Below, one piece after another: positions 17,199 through 29,109 of a stretch of DNA of 64,000 bases. The position numbers and the translations under genes are program-made. The stretch comes from Prorocentrum cordatum. Its lineage: Eukaryota; Sar; Dinophyceae; Prorocentrales; Prorocentraceae. The stretch is from positions 1 to 64,000 of the forward strand of contig CAUYUJ010019608.1 in assembly GCA_963575745.1 (NCBI GenBank), read 5' to 3'. The notes beneath the pieces were generated by a model that was given only the letters and a program-made list of their open reading frames with translations, ran no database searches and had not been told where the DNA came from. How positions within the stretch are numbered: position 1 is the first letter of the stretch; each line of letters begins with the position of its first letter.

Positions 17199-18480
17199 CT
17201 CGAAGGACCTCGGGATCATGCACTCGAGCTCCACCTTGCTCTCGGGGCCAGGCGCGACGGGATCCCATTCGCCGGGCGACCGTGCTGTCAGTGCCTCCTC
17301 CTCAAAGCAGCCGTGCCACTGCGCCGATCCTCCAATCAGGATGTTCGCGGGCTTGAGGTCGGAGTGAACGCAGCCTCCGTCGCGCATGTACTGGAGCCTG
17401 TCGAGAACGCTGTCCAGGACGCGGCGCATCCCGGACTGCGTGAAAGAGGATGTCAGGAGGAATTGGCGCACGTCGATCTCGTACAGGTCAAACACGAAGC
17501 CGATGTGGGTCGTCCAGCTCCACCCTGGACGACACCCCTGCGACTGTTGCAGTTGACGCGGTCCCAGTTCTTCCGCCCCTGATCGCTCGCACAACTGCCT
17601 GAAAAGCCCCGCGTCGAGTAAGCGAACGAGACGCGGGTGCACGCCCAGAGCAACGTGGCGCGTGACCTCATCAAAGGCAGCTCCGTGGGCATCCGCATTG
17701 AACCCCCTGTCCGAATCACGGGGGTCGCCCCGCAACACCTTGATCGCAAGGCCACGCTTGTCGCCCCGTCGCGTGCCGAAGTAGACCTTGCCGAAAATGC
17801 CCTGGCCGAGCTCCCCTGCTGCCCACTCCGCGTCGCACTCGCATGGCAGGTCCTCGCGCCTGCCCTTGTCTCTGGCATTGGCGCTGTGCGCCATGCCGAT
17901 CGCTTCGAGCTTCAGCGCAAAAAGATGGCTCGCACCCTCGCTGGACACCGCCCCCGCACCAGCACCCCCGGGACGGGCAGCTGCCGGCGCCGAAGACTCC
18001 TCCGCGGCGGGAAACAGCCCCTCCCCAATCACCTCCCCCAGGCTTTCTTCGCGTTCACCGTCGGCGGAAGCGTCCTCATCTTGTGCACCCTCAGCTGTTG
18101 CAGCCTTTTGCGCGAACCCCTGGGCCCCCGCTGGCTCGGCGCGTAATTTCCCCCGTTGTCGCCCAGCGCCTTCCAGAGGACTCGACAGCAGGTGTCGCGC
18201 GCAATTGCCTTTGGCCACGTCAACTCCACTTGCTTATCCGTTACCTTCTCCAGCACCACTTTTTCGGTCTCCCCCCCCTCCCGGCACCCTGGCCATGGAG
18301 CTCTCGCAGGTGCCCCTCAGCTTCCTCACCGACTGGCTGTTAATCCGCCCGTCACGCTCGAGGTAAAAACCCACTTCGAGAATATCGTCTTGTTCCTGTC
18401 GCGACCGCCGGGGGGCTTGGGGGCCATCGCCACGCAGGCGCGCTGAGGGCAGTCTCGCCCCGAAGCGCCCCTCTGGCCGT
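17199..18480 (-). CDS. Protein kinase N-lobe exon(s)
   Basis: Encodes the glycine loop LGQGIFGKVYFG (about 17810-17775), the AIK lysine (about 17745), and the catalytic loop VHSDLKPANIL (about 17375-17335), in which the HRD Arg is Ser. Upstream is an acidic Ala/Glu-rich region, and before that a well-formed segment (DDILEVGFYLERDGRINSQS...SSMARVPGG then EKVVLEKVTDKQVELTWPKA). Frame breaks occur at a C8 run on the plus strand (18271-18278, one base too many) and near a G5 run (about 18143, one too few). The 5-prime limit near 18480 is a guess. It joins the C-lobe exon through the intron at 16811-17198. Confidence 0.72.
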
Positions 18481-19093
18481 TACGGCGCCCATGAAACGAG
18501 ACGGCTGCGGGCCCTTCCTCCGCCCCCCCCCCCCCTGCTGTCGCTCCTCGGATCGCTGCTGAATCACGCAGCACGCGCCCCATGTCCCTCGCCCCACCTC
18601 TCTCCCACCCGTTCCCGCGCCTTCCCTGCTGCGCCCCCTCCTGGCCCGCCCCTAGACAGTGCCGCAAGGATGCAAGGACCCTGGCGGCGCCGTAGCGGTT
18701 GTTTAGCGCGCCCCCAAGCTTTAGAACGGACGGCCAAAACAATAAGCGAAGGATGCAAGGGGACACTTTGGAAAGGCGACTGAAGGATGACGGAGGGACG
18801 ACGGAGGACTCTGATTCTATCTCAACGCAGAGCGTCGCGGAACTGCACGGGCCACCGTCTCGCTTTCAGCCCAGCGAGGGCAGCGCGCAGCAAAACTTGG
18901 CAGGCGCCCCCATGAGGTAACGGGGGCGACGCCGCCAACACGCGGTCCTGTTGCAGCCCAAATCCCAGTGGGGGCCCGTCGCGCAGATCCACCTGGACAG
19001 CGGAGTGCGACGCAGTCGTCGCCGACAAATGTTCCAGCAGAGGGGGGCTGCTCCTGCGTCGGGGCTGCTGGGCGCTGTGTCAGCCTGTGCTCA
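18481..19093 (-). other. Probable intron between Lys-rich exon and kinase exons
   Basis: No convincing coding frame. If the upstream exon ends at GAGAAG|GCTTGAG it would use another GC donor. One CTGTTGCAG word lies at 18948-18956. Confidence 0.35.
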
Positions 19094-19376
19094 AGCCTTC
19101 TCCGTTTTTTGTTTCTTCTTATTCGGCGTGTCGGTGCCCGGGGAAGTGCCGTCGGACTCTGAGGTCGAGGACGAGTCGGCATCCGCCTTCTTCTTCGACT
19201 TCCTCTTCTTCCTTATCTTCTCCGCCTTCTTACCCTTCTTATTATCCTCCTTCTTGTCCTCCTTCACCTCACCCTCCCCCCCCATCCTTCTTGTCATCCT
19301 TCGGGCCCCCCTTCGACGTCGCGCCCTCCTTCGCCAGGCGCAACTTCACAGAGCGTGCCAGCAAATCCTCGTTCAT
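19094..19376 (-). CDS. Lysine-rich, disordered N-terminal exon or small protein
   Basis: ATG at 19376 (MNEDLLARSVKLRLAKEG), then a Lys/Asp/Glu-rich stretch (KEDKKEDNKKGKKAEKIRKK) and a Ser/Thr tail ending in KKKQKTEK. A C8 run on the plus strand (19276-19283) holds one base more than the frame allows. It has clear nuclear-localisation character. It lies just upstream of the kinase exons on the same strand and may be their first exon, or a separate small gene ending at TGA 19091. Confidence 0.5.
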
Positions 19377-19683
19377 GCATACCGCCGGGTGGCTCCACGC
19401 GCGCGGAAAAGGCGCATGCCCGGGAAAAACGCGCATATGAGTTATCACGTGCGCGCGAATCCCCGAGTCGGCCCGAGTCCTCGGGCACGCCCTCCAACTC
19501 CTCGGGCTTAACTCATGCGCTCACGGTTTGATCGCGCCTGCAATGGTCATAATTCGGCGAAGGCGGCCAGGCGCCGAGGCGCTCGCTGTTTTGAAGGGGC
19601 CGCCATGGATGTGGGCGTGGGGATGGATGAGAGCGCCCCTCATATATTCCTTCTCTATTCTTATAGTCATATATATATATGTA

Positions 19684-19717
<34 letters not shown>

Positions 19718-20982
19718 CATACATACACACATAGATACACATATTACACACGATCACAACTGTTTCCGCACTTATTATGATTGCGATGGTGTTCGATTCG
19801 CAGATGGCCCACGCAGTTGTTCGCACGCCTGCTCCTGCTGCAGGACACCCGCCGCAGGCGCAGATTATATTCATATTCCTACATGTGCCCTGCGCTGGAT
19901 TACACGGTCGCCGCCGCATTCCCTGGGGGATCACGCTACTTTTCTCGATCGCACACAAGCAACGCGTGTAGTAACTCCCAGGCCCGCGCTGCCCAGCCGC
20001 AGGTTTCGTTGAACACCCGGAACGAAATGCGCCCCGATGGGCCGCGTCCTTCTCTAATCCCACCAGCCCTCCGGGCTTGGGTGGTTTAAGGCATTTCATC
20101 TCCCAACCTCCTTCCCCTTCGGTGAGGGACCACCAAGACGGCTCCATGATGCCAGATAGCCCCCCAAGGAGGCCTCCAATAAGCCAAACTCATTCAAAAA
20201 CCTAGAAAAGAAACTGATGATTGTTGGCTTCTCGCCTTTCCGTTTCCGTATAATGAAACAGAGCAGGCGTCCGAACGCGGCGGCGCGTCCTACCCACCGT
20301 TGCCCTGTCCTCGACCTCGGGAAGGAATGCTTCCCCCTTGAAAGGCGGGAGCACAGCAACTCAGATGTTGCCATGGTGAAACGCGGTGAAACATGAGTAG
20401 GGCGCGGCCCTCCCCGCCCTCGCGGGGCGGCCCTGCTCCCCGGGGTGCGGGCGGGGATCGGAGACGGCGTGCCGATGCCATTATTTCTGTTTGTTCGTAG
20501 ACATGGGTTCTGGAGATGTTCCTGTCGCAGCGCAAGCGCCCCTCGACTCGGCCCGCGCCGTGTCCAGGCTTTCCTCGTGGCCTCGCAGGGCGGGCCAGAA
20601 ATTTGCGCTCGAACACGATATACGCGTAGCCTGCGCTCATTCAAAATCCGATCCGCGACCCCCGCGCGCGGGAGTGCCCAAGCTCATTCGCCAATGTCTC
20701 TGGGGGGCCCGAGCGCGTTTCCCCCCCGCCGTATCTTTATAGATGTTGTGTGTGTATGTTTATGCCCGTGCCTCGCGCCACGCGCGCGCGTGCGTATTTA
20801 ATTTTCTTTGAACGCAGGATGGCAGTCTTCGCATGCGGGAGAAGCCGCATGCATGAAGCGACCGCATTTGATTTACGCTCGAACGCGATATCCGCGAAGT
20901 CCGCGCACGATGCACGTTCCGCCAGGGCGCCCCGGAACATTTGCGTGCATGGGTGTGCGCAAAGAAGCCCGCATCACATACG

Positions 20983-21019
<37 letters not shown>

Positions 21020-21260
21020 GTGTCCGCCGGCCCCCTTGTGGGGCCACCAGGCTGTAGGCGCGAGGTTTGCAGTTTCCTGTGCCAGTTGTAGCTTGTAGTT
21101 TCTAGTGTTACAGTTCTGCTTCTCGCTGGTTACTGTAACTAGTTGGCGCATTGCTGGTTACTGTAACTAGTTGATTGACTGCGCGAGGGGGGGGAGGCCC
21201 AAACTAAATTTTTAGCACCCCCTGGGCGCGTTGTCTGAATTGCTGGGGGGGCTCGAAATC
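19377..21260. other. Gene-poor stretch with CATA and TA microsatellites
   Basis: Contains (CATA)n near 19680-19745, CA/TA repeats near 20980-21020 and no protein-like frame. Two blocks near 20590-20640 and 20870-20910 share a GCTCGAACRCGATATMCGCG word, probably a short dispersed repeat. Confidence 0.6.
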
Positions 21261-21263
21261 GAC

Positions 21264-21790
21264 ACCCCTCACGCAGATCCGCGGGGCCTGGGTCCAAAAA
21301 CGCATGGGATTTGCCACATGTCTGAAATTCGGCGCCACTCCTCACGCAGATCCGCGGGGTCAGGGCCCAAGAACACATGGGATTTGCCACATGTCTGAAA
21401 TTCGGTGCCACCCCTCGCGCAGATCCGCGGGGTCAGGGCCCGAGAACACAAGGGATTTGCCACATTTATAAAATTCGGTGCCACCCCGCCACGCAGATCC
21501 GCGGGGTCAGGGTCCAAAAACACATTGGATTTGCCACATTTCTGAAATTCGGTGCCACCCCTCACGCAGATCCGCGGGGTCCGGGTCAAAAAACACATGG
21601 GATTTGCAACATCCCTGAAATTCGGTGCCACCCCTCATGCAGATCCGCGGGGTCAGGGTCAAAACAATACAAAAGCATTTGCCACATTTATGAAAATTCG
21701 GCGCCACCCCTCACGCAGATCCGCGGGGTCAGGGTCAAAAACACAAGGGATTTGCCACATTTCTGAAATTCGGTGCCACCCTTCAAGCAC
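21264..21790. repeat. 72-75 bp minisatellite, about seven copies
   Basis: Each copy contains GCAGATCCGCGGGGTCAGGG followed by ATTTGCCACAT..TGAAATTCGG. Most units are near 72 bases, a multiple of three, so one minus frame stays open through the array. That is a consequence of periodicity rather than proof of coding. Beyond it (21795-21920) three CGCAAGGYGYGGTAACC words recur. Confidence 0.92.
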
Positions 21791-22315
21791 ATCCATCGCA
21801 AGGCGTGGTAACCCAAACTGCGAGAACTCCCTCGGCCCTTTAATCGCAAGGTGCGGTAACCAAGCCCGTGAACCATACACGTCTTACCAATCGCCAGGTG
21901 TGGTAACCCCTCATGTGATCAGTTGGTTTTGCTGGTTGCGAATCGGCTTCGCATGAGCCTTCGACACTGCTTCACGACAGCGCCAAGGCCTCACGACTTA
22001 GCTCTTCCATGGCCCATTCTCAGAGAGAGGGGGCCGGCGGCAGGGGGCGAAGCCCTTGCGGATATATGTATAGATGTATATAGATATAAATAAAAATATA
22101 TGAAATACATGCGCGTATATATATATATATATTGCGGCGCGTCCGCGATATTCGCGGTGTTCGCGATTTCCTCCGAGCGCGAATGCGAGCGCAAAAATTC
22201 AAAGCCATAGCCGTTCATCATCGAAATATCGGCCGGGCCCGCTGCTGTTAACAGAACATGGCGCTGGAAAGTGGCCGCGCCGGGCCCCCGCGTTTCTCTT
22301 TCTTTTTTTTTGGTT

Positions 22316-22332
22316 TGTTCTCTCTCTCTCTC

Positions 22333-22382
<50 letters not shown>

Positions 22383-22420
22383 CTCTCTCATCTCTCTCTC
22401 TCTCTCTCTCCTCTCTCTCT

Positions 22421-22481
<61 letters not shown>

Positions 22482-22490
22482 TCTCTAGTC
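22316..22490. repeat. (CT)n microsatellite
   Basis: Long CT dinucleotide run with few interruptions, followed by a short (AT)n. Confidence 0.95.
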
Positions 22491-24068
22491 ATATATATAT
22501 ATAAGTTGCACATGCGTACTATACGCGCGCGCATAAAAAAACAGCAAGTTTGGCAAAGGCCCGGCGCGCCCCGAATTCCCGCTCGATGTGTTCATGTCGT
22601 CGGAGCGCCAGTTCCAAGCGCCACTTTTTGTTGTAGCGCTCTCATGTCCTCTTTGGACATGTACGCGTCAAAAAGACGGTGCAAAACAAACCAATTGTGC
22701 GTCGACGGCATTGGCGAAATCCGCAGCCTTCGCGGGGGCCCCCCGCGCGCGTCCGGACCCCCCCGCTTAGTTCCCTCTCCCCTTTTGTTTTGGTCAGCGT
22801 TCAAGCGTGCATCGATGCACTTAGTCAGGCCATAACATAGCATGTTATCACATGCACACATATCTCTATATATAGATTACAAAACAGGTCATCGCATACA
22901 TACACCTGTCTTACACATGTTATACATACACGGTTTTCTTTGAGCAGTCGGCGCGCGTTAGATCTTCGACCCCGCGCGTCGCAAGCATGGCGTGTTCATC
23001 TTCATCGCGTCATTTGCTCTTTATCTAGAGCTGCACATTGTGAAATTGTGCGTCCATCAGATACGATATCACATTGAAGCCCATCCTGTTTTAGCGTGGT
23101 CTGCGACGGGGCGGCCGCCGTGGGGGCCGTTGTTGCCGCGGGGGGCCGCGGGCCACGAGCAGCGGGGTCGTCGGGGCATGCCGGCAGGCGCCATTAGAGC
23201 ATCATCATAATATTGCACATTTGCCGTTCGCAGTCGGCGGATCTCATTAATAGCCGCCTGCGCAAACAACCGCTCGAGGATAAAATAATAATATTGTATA
23301 GTTGTCTTTCAAGGCGGCGGATCTTGCGCCGCTCGCACAGGCAACCGCGGGGGCGGCAGCGGACAAACATGTCCAGCACGCAGTCGGGCAAGCGGGGTAA
23401 ATCCCACCCGAGGTTAAAACAACGCGACGGTCTGGGCGAGGGGGGCCGGGGCCTTGGGCCGCGGCGTCCGCGGTGAAACAGAGCTGATAACGCCAGAGCT
23501 AGAGCTGGGCCTCTGGCCTAGGGGGCTAACTGCCCCGCCGGCCCCGACCTCCCCAGGAGACGGCGACGACGACGACGACGCCGACGACGGCGACGACGAG
23601 GACGACGACGAGGACGGCGACGACGACGACGACGACGCCGACAGCGACGACGACGACGACGATGACGATGACGAGGAGGACGACGACGCGGCATTGGCAG
23701 GGCAGGTGGCCCCCTGGGCGGGCAGAGCTGCGCGCTCCGCTTCTTGCTTTTCCCGCGCGAGATCAGCGCAATACCGCCGCGTGTTCCCTGCCTGGGGGCA
23801 CGGGCGGCGCGAGGTCCAGAACTGCCAAGTTTTCCAAGCGAGTTGCCTTCAGCCGCGGCGACGAGGGGGCCCCCCCACAACCAAAAACAAGTGGGGCACA
23901 GGAACCATTCATTCCCCCCCCGGGCCTCCTCGCGGCGGTTCCGCTGGATCTCCTCTCGTTCTAGAGCGCCGGAGTCTGACGGGTGCCCCCACGGGGCAGG
24001 ACGCGCCAAACATCGGGCTCGCGACGGAGAGGGCGACTTGGGATTGGGGGTTCGAGCTACGACCCTGA

Positions 24069-24102
<34 letters not shown>

Positions 24103-24614
24103 TGATCGCCCTCCCCGTCGTTGGCCCCGCCTGGATTTCAGCCTGCTCTTTGTCTGGGGGGAACGCCTCTTCCTCCTGTTCCTCTTCCTCCTCGGCCCAT
24201 GTTTTTTCTTTTGTCTGCAGGTCGCCTTCCCCTTTGATCCAGGCAATCTTGGCCCCCATCCATGGGCCGCGGCGGCGCCGGCCGACTCCCGGGGGAGGGG
24301 GGGGCGCCCGTGGCGTGGCGAAACGAAGGCGGGAGTTCCCTCGTGGCTCACTGGGCGAGGAAGACGGGGTTGTGGAGGGAAGGATCAGAGAGGATGGGGG
24401 TGAGAGGATTGAAGACTACAGGAAGATTGGCAAAGTGAGGGGAGAAGAGAAACGCGTTGTTGGGCAGATCTCCCCCGCCACCTCTCCCGCCCCCCCCCCC
24501 TTTCTCGTTCCGCGTTCTTCGACCCGCGCAGGCGTGGCGACGATGCGCAGGGCAGGCCCCATGCAGACCACCGCCAGTCACCTCCCACCTCACGTTGCCC
24601 AATTCCGCATCTTT
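22491..24614. other. No supported gene; (GAC)n tracts
   Basis: GAC repeats at about 23555-23690 and 24068-24103 generate Asp-rich or Val-rich frames. The rest shows no protein-like frame. Two blocks near 23190-23260 and 23275-23350 share a GGCGGATCT core. Confidence 0.55.
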
Positions 24615-24917
24615 TCAAATGGACTTGAGCATTGCCCCTTGCTCAAAACAGTACGCAGCAATGCTTTATGACAGCGCGCCTTGCGCTCTCCGCATTGCTT
24701 CGAAACGCATGCCTAAGAGTAACAAGTACCTCTGGAAGCACCTGATCATCGCGCTTGCAACGTGCGCGCGCCCGCACAGCCTGGCGATCCGTCCATTAAA
24801 AACCTCATCCTGGAAATTGTGGAGCCATCTCGGATCGATGGCAGAAATAAGGTGGTAATCTACAACATGACAAAAATAATGCGATTTTGGTTTGGTCTTG
24901 CACTGGCATTTCGACAA
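24615..24917 (-). CDS. C-terminal exon of an expanded dinoflagellate protein family
   Basis: Reads KTKPKSHYFCHVV, DPRWLHNFQDEVFNGRIARL and an RCFQRYLLLLGMRF helix, then meets TAA at 24668-24666 and continues in frame (SIAAYCFEQGAMLKSI) to a TGA at 24615. From memory, K.K.H...H, DPR..W.F.DE.F.G and RY.L blocks end a family seen many times in dinoflagellate genomes, with unknown function. It lies downstream of the 25.3-26.6 kb exons on the same strand, so it is probably the same gene. The acceptor is placed tentatively near 24903. Confidence 0.5.
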
Positions 24918-25079
24918 TCGAAGATTTTCACCAGCAACGCACTGGCAGCAGTTTCAAGAACAAACACCCATGTTCATATGCCTCTTGCCGAGCGTTCTCA
25001 CTCATCACAAGTCCCTCTTGGTGGAGCACATCAAAATAACTGCATATAGCCCACAGACACGTTGAAAGTGTTCGCATGT

Positions 25080-25300
25080 AGCGGGGGGTTGCTCATCTTG
25101 TTATTTCTCCTCTGCCTCCTCCTTCTCTCCCCGATCCTCTCTCCCTTCTCATCCTCCTCTCATCGTCCTCTCATCCTCCTTTTCCTCATCGCCTTGCCCC
25201 TCCTGATCCTCCTCTCCTCCTCCTCATCTTGCGGGCCCTTCCCCTCCTCATCTTTGTCGTCCTCATCCTACCCCCCCCCTCTTATTCCTCCTCCCGTCCG
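25080..25300. repeat. Polypyrimidine (CTC/TCCT) stretch, probably intronic
   Basis: Irregular CT-rich sequence between the two exon blocks of the same minus-strand gene. Confidence 0.6.
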
Positions 25301-25325
25301 CATCTCATGTGGACAACTGCGCCTA

Positions 25326-26645
25326 TATAGCCTGGGCGCCAGCCGATGGAGCTCGACGAAAGCACCGGGGCCAAGGCGCCGACGCCCCGAGGAGAAAAAA
25401 ACTTATCTGTTTCACCCGGGACTGGAAAAAAGCAGGGGCCGCCACCCGACAGAAGCTCATTGCTAACCCCGTGCGCCGGCTGTCGTCGCAGATCAGTGCC
25501 AGCCTGGCCAATAACAACGATGTGATTATAACCATGTTCGCCGCCTTCACCGAAGAACTGAGTTCTGGGTATTTATTTCTGGAAGACGTACCCCTGCCAA
25601 TTAAATCCATTGAAAACACAGCGGGGGTGTACGAGATCTTTCTGTCTTTGCACCAGCTCTTGTAATCAATGTACAGTTGTTTCAATGCAATGTCTGGGCC
25701 ATGATCGACATGCGGCATCCAACGTTTGTCCGCCATTTCAGCCATCACTGAGCCTACCAAAGTCAGGAGCACGCCAAGATGTAATATATGCATCAAGTCG
25801 TGGTGCACGGTCTCCAGCCGCCAGCCGTAGATTTTTGACCAGGGGCTCACTGTCTCTGGAACTTCCGCATCCATATACATATCGTGTGTTATTACACATT
25901 TCCTCCAATTGGCCGGTCGGCAACAATCCCCGGAATGCAAAGCTTGCGGCGCCTTCTTGAATGGCGGCGTGGCTGCACATAGGTCACACATGTAGGTTCG
26001 CCCGTATTTATGTTTGAAACCATTGGCTTCGCATCGACATTTCAGGTCAGCTTCGAAGCCAGCGTAGAGGAGCGCATGCCCACCGGCAATATCTGTTCCA
26101 GCAACTTTCGCCCTCCAAGAACAAGATGGCAACTCTTCTCCGTAAAATCCCCTAGTCGTATACTTCCCTCTGCGAAGTCCCCCCCCCCCCCCCCCCCCAC
26201 ACACACCACGCGCAAAACCTAGCGATCAGAGCGTGTGTCCTAGAGCGAAGCTTGGCTGACGGAAACGCATTGATTGGGCAAAGTACCACCAATAACTAAT
26301 TTCGCATCATATGAGTCTCCTTGCGTCACCAGGGATGCGAGCGACCATATTTGCATCTCCGTGAGCTTTGAGTAAGCAGCACCATCAGAGTATAACATAT
26401 AAGGCACAACTGTAGAAGCTGCATGCGTTTCCAAATGCTTGCGGCGTTCGACAGCCCAGGGCTCATTTTGCAGACCCGCCCAAAATTCTGCAAGATTAGA
26501 TGGCCATCGTTCCCCAAAAACGCTCCTTTCAAAGCGCTCTTTCCCAGCGTCGTGGAGCTGCCCAAACACCTAGTGCAAAGGGAGGACATGGCTGTTGACC
26601 TTTTTGAGCTTCAACTTTTTTTGGTCGCCAGTGCAATCTGCAAGA
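25326..26645 (-). CDS. Uncharacterised multi-exon gene with three in-frame TAG codons
   Basis: After a TTGCAG acceptor near 26645 the frame reads DQKKLKLKKVNSHVLPLH, TAG (26572-26570), VFGQLHDAGKERFERSVFGE and so on to VSVSQASL, TAG (26242-26240), DTRSDR, TAG (26221-26219). A C-run of about 18 bases (26180-26198) lies in what may be a short intron. The second block (26204-25326) reads FYGEELPSCSW, ITHDMYMDAEVPETVSPWSK, VHHDLMHILHLGVLLTLVG, KYPELSSSVKAANMV. It resembles an abundant dinoflagellate family, possibly derived from a transposon; no catalytic motif is recognised. Base composition is less GC-rich than neighbouring genes. Confidence 0.5.
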
Positions 26646-26939
26646 AGTACGGTTTCAGATTCATTCCATATGCCGACTGAGGCCACCTGTGTAAATCACG
26701 CTCTTCATTTTGTGGGCAGCGTCAATGGCAGCCTAAAGATGCCATTGCCTGTGCTGCAGGAGTTGCAGCCCCTTCATCAACCATGGCCCTTGCGAGCCTG
26801 CATCGCGGTGCAGCATGAGACACTCCTGAAGTCAGCGCGCGCAGGAATTCTTCAGCAACCGGCGATCGTGGTAGATCTTCCCATGGTCGCCGAGTTATTC
26901 TCAGTGCCCTCGGGCTGACAAGGTTGCCGTCCTCCTCTT

Positions 26940-27009
26940 TCCCCACCCCCTTCTCCCGAATCCCCCCCCCCCCCACATCTTTCTTGCCCCTTTCGAGGCA
27001 GCAGAGAGA

Positions 27010-27100
<91 letters not shown>

Positions 27101-27306
27101 AGAGAGGGAGAGGGAGGAACATGGAGAAGGGAAGAAGGAAGAACAGGAAGGAACAGGAGCAGGAGGAGGAGGAGGAGGAGGACGGCAGGGGGGGGCCGCC
27201 TGATCGACTGCGCCGCCAAGCCAGGGCAGGCCCAGCAGTTTTTCTGTCAACCAATCTCGACCTGAAGCGCGCTCCGGAGCCTCGACGTTGGCCCAAGGAA
27301 CGGCCC

Positions 27307-27380
<74 letters not shown>
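26940..27380. repeat. Two (GA)n microsatellites
   Basis: GA runs at about 27005-27095 and 27310-27378, separated by GGA-rich text. Confidence 0.93.
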
Positions 27381-27774
27381 CGCGGCAGCGTCCTGTTTCG
27401 AGCATTCCGGCAGGCGTTGGATCCGTCTCCTGCGGGCCGGGCAGTGGCGTGGACAGGGCGCGAGGGGGCGCGGAGGGGGAGGTAGGCCAGGGAAGGAAGA
27501 GGGAGGATGGGGAGTTAGGCCGGGGCGGGAGCGGGGGGAGGGAGAGGAGGCGACAGAGTAAAAGGGGATGGGGCGAGGAAGGATGAGCTTTGCATCGAGA
27601 GCAGCTTCCTAGCATTCGGGCCTCGTGGGTAGTCGGCCGCTCGAGCGCTGGCACCTTGGAGTTGTGCCCTATAGGTGGCGTCTTGTGGTTCCAGATGGCG
27701 CCCTGTTGCTAGGAAGCGCATGGTGCCCCTAGGTGTCTTGTGCTAGCTGGTGCCATACTCTGTGGTATCCTACC

Positions 27775-28025
27775 TATGGTACTGCTACTGCTACCTCGAG
27801 CTACTGCTACCTCATAGTCTGCGACTGGTACCTCAAGCTACCGCATATCCACTGCTCAAAATACAACTATTCAGGCTACTGCATGCTGGCATAGCCTGCC
27901 ACTGCTACCTCAAGCTACCCCAAGACCCCTGGAAGCTCTATCCGCGGTCGGCGCTCGCAGCGCGGGCTAGGAGGTAGCAGTCGCAGGCTATGAGGTTGCT
28001 TGAGGTAGCAGTAGCTTGAGTAGTT
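27775..28025. repeat. Inverted repeat built from CTACTGCTACCTC words
   Basis: The text at about 27783-27838 (CTACTGCTACCTC... CTCATAGTCTGCGACTGGTACC) is the near reverse complement of 27965-28022 (GAGGTAGCAGTCGCAGGC.. GAGGTAGCAGTAGC). Further single copies lie between, so transcripts could form a hairpin. Confidence 0.7.
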
Positions 28026-28318
28026 GCATTTTGAGCTTGAGGCCCCTTCCCAGCTTGAATGTCACGGGCCTTCTTGGGGCAGGAAATAGGATTGAGGTTC
28101 GCAAGGATGCGCACCCATAAAGGAAGGAGTGTAGAAGGTGATCGGATGGAACCTCGAGGAAACGCATGGAATACGATGAGGAATGTTACGAAAAATGCAA
28201 ACAGGACTTGTTTTCTCGCAAACTGCTACCCCCCATTGCAGGGTCGCACAGCACATGTTACTCATCGCTGCGATGACCACCCTGCTGGCATCAGCCAGCT
28301 CAAACCGTGAGCGCGGCC

Positions 28319-29109
28319 CTAGGCACCGCCGGCAGCTGTCTCAACGTACCCATCCTCGAGCTCTTCCTCCTCCTCGTCCTCATCCTCTTCATGGTCCTTG
28401 TTGGGCGCCTTCGCCTTGTTCTGGGCCCGGATAAGCGCGTCGTAGGACCCCTTGGCCATGTCGTACATCAGTTGGTGGTCCGCCTTGATCTTCTCAGCAG
28501 CGTTCATCTTCGTGGCGCATGCATCCGGGTCGTCACAGTCATTGGCGATGAGTTCTTGGATCTCCAGCGAGCTCGCTGTCAGGTCATCTACCATCCTGGT
28601 TAAGTTGGCCAAGGTCTCCTCTGAGAACTTGCGGCCGTGCATCTTCATCTTGAGACTCCCTGCTGCGTCTTTAGATTTGTCTAGGCTTGTTAGGAACTTC
28701 TTCGCGAGGTCGGTCGGACTCAGTGGCCTCTCTTGCGCTGGGTCCTTACATTTATTGCCCTTGCCTTTCTTGCCTTTCTTGCCCATGCCTTTGCCCTTGT
28801 TGTTTTTGCTGCCCTTGCCGCCTGCGTCGTCGGCGCCACTGCCACTTCCGTCGGCGCCGGCAGGATGGGGCGCGGCCGGCTGGTCGAACGGGCCACTTGG
28901 GATTTCCGAGTCCTTGATAGCCGCTCCAACTGCACCTTCCGAGAAGCCTTTGACTTTAACCTGCTCAGCGTTGAACGCCGGAAACGAGGCTGCAGCGCTC
29001 TTAGGGTCGAAGTCCGCATTCAATGCCATGGCCAGCTCGCGACGGTCGATGTCGCTGACTTCCAAGTCCTGCTCCAGCCACACCCGCGCGAGGCGCATGC
29101 CCCCGTCAC
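28319..29109 (-). CDS. Lys-rich C-terminal exon of an uncharacterised gene
   Basis: The acceptor CTCCTGCAG ends at 29110. Spliced to the donor at 29427 the frame is WHPDFP-G-DGGMRLARVWLEQDL. It contains a GKG/KKGKKGKG basic tract, a helical region (LANLTRMVDDLTASSLEIQE) and an acidic tail (HEEDEDEEEEELEDG). It meets TAG at 28321-28319. If TAG is sense, the frame continues 18 codons to a TGA. No known domain; probably a nuclear or RNA-associated protein by composition. Confidence 0.6.

Noticed and set aside
21264-21790. CRISPR-like direct repeats
   Set aside because: The units are contiguous tandem copies without unique spacers, and the genome is eukaryotic.
23454-24351. Asp-rich and Arg-rich ORFs
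   Set aside because: They derive from GAC repeats at 23.55-23.69 and 24.07-24.10 kb; the flanking text is not protein-like.
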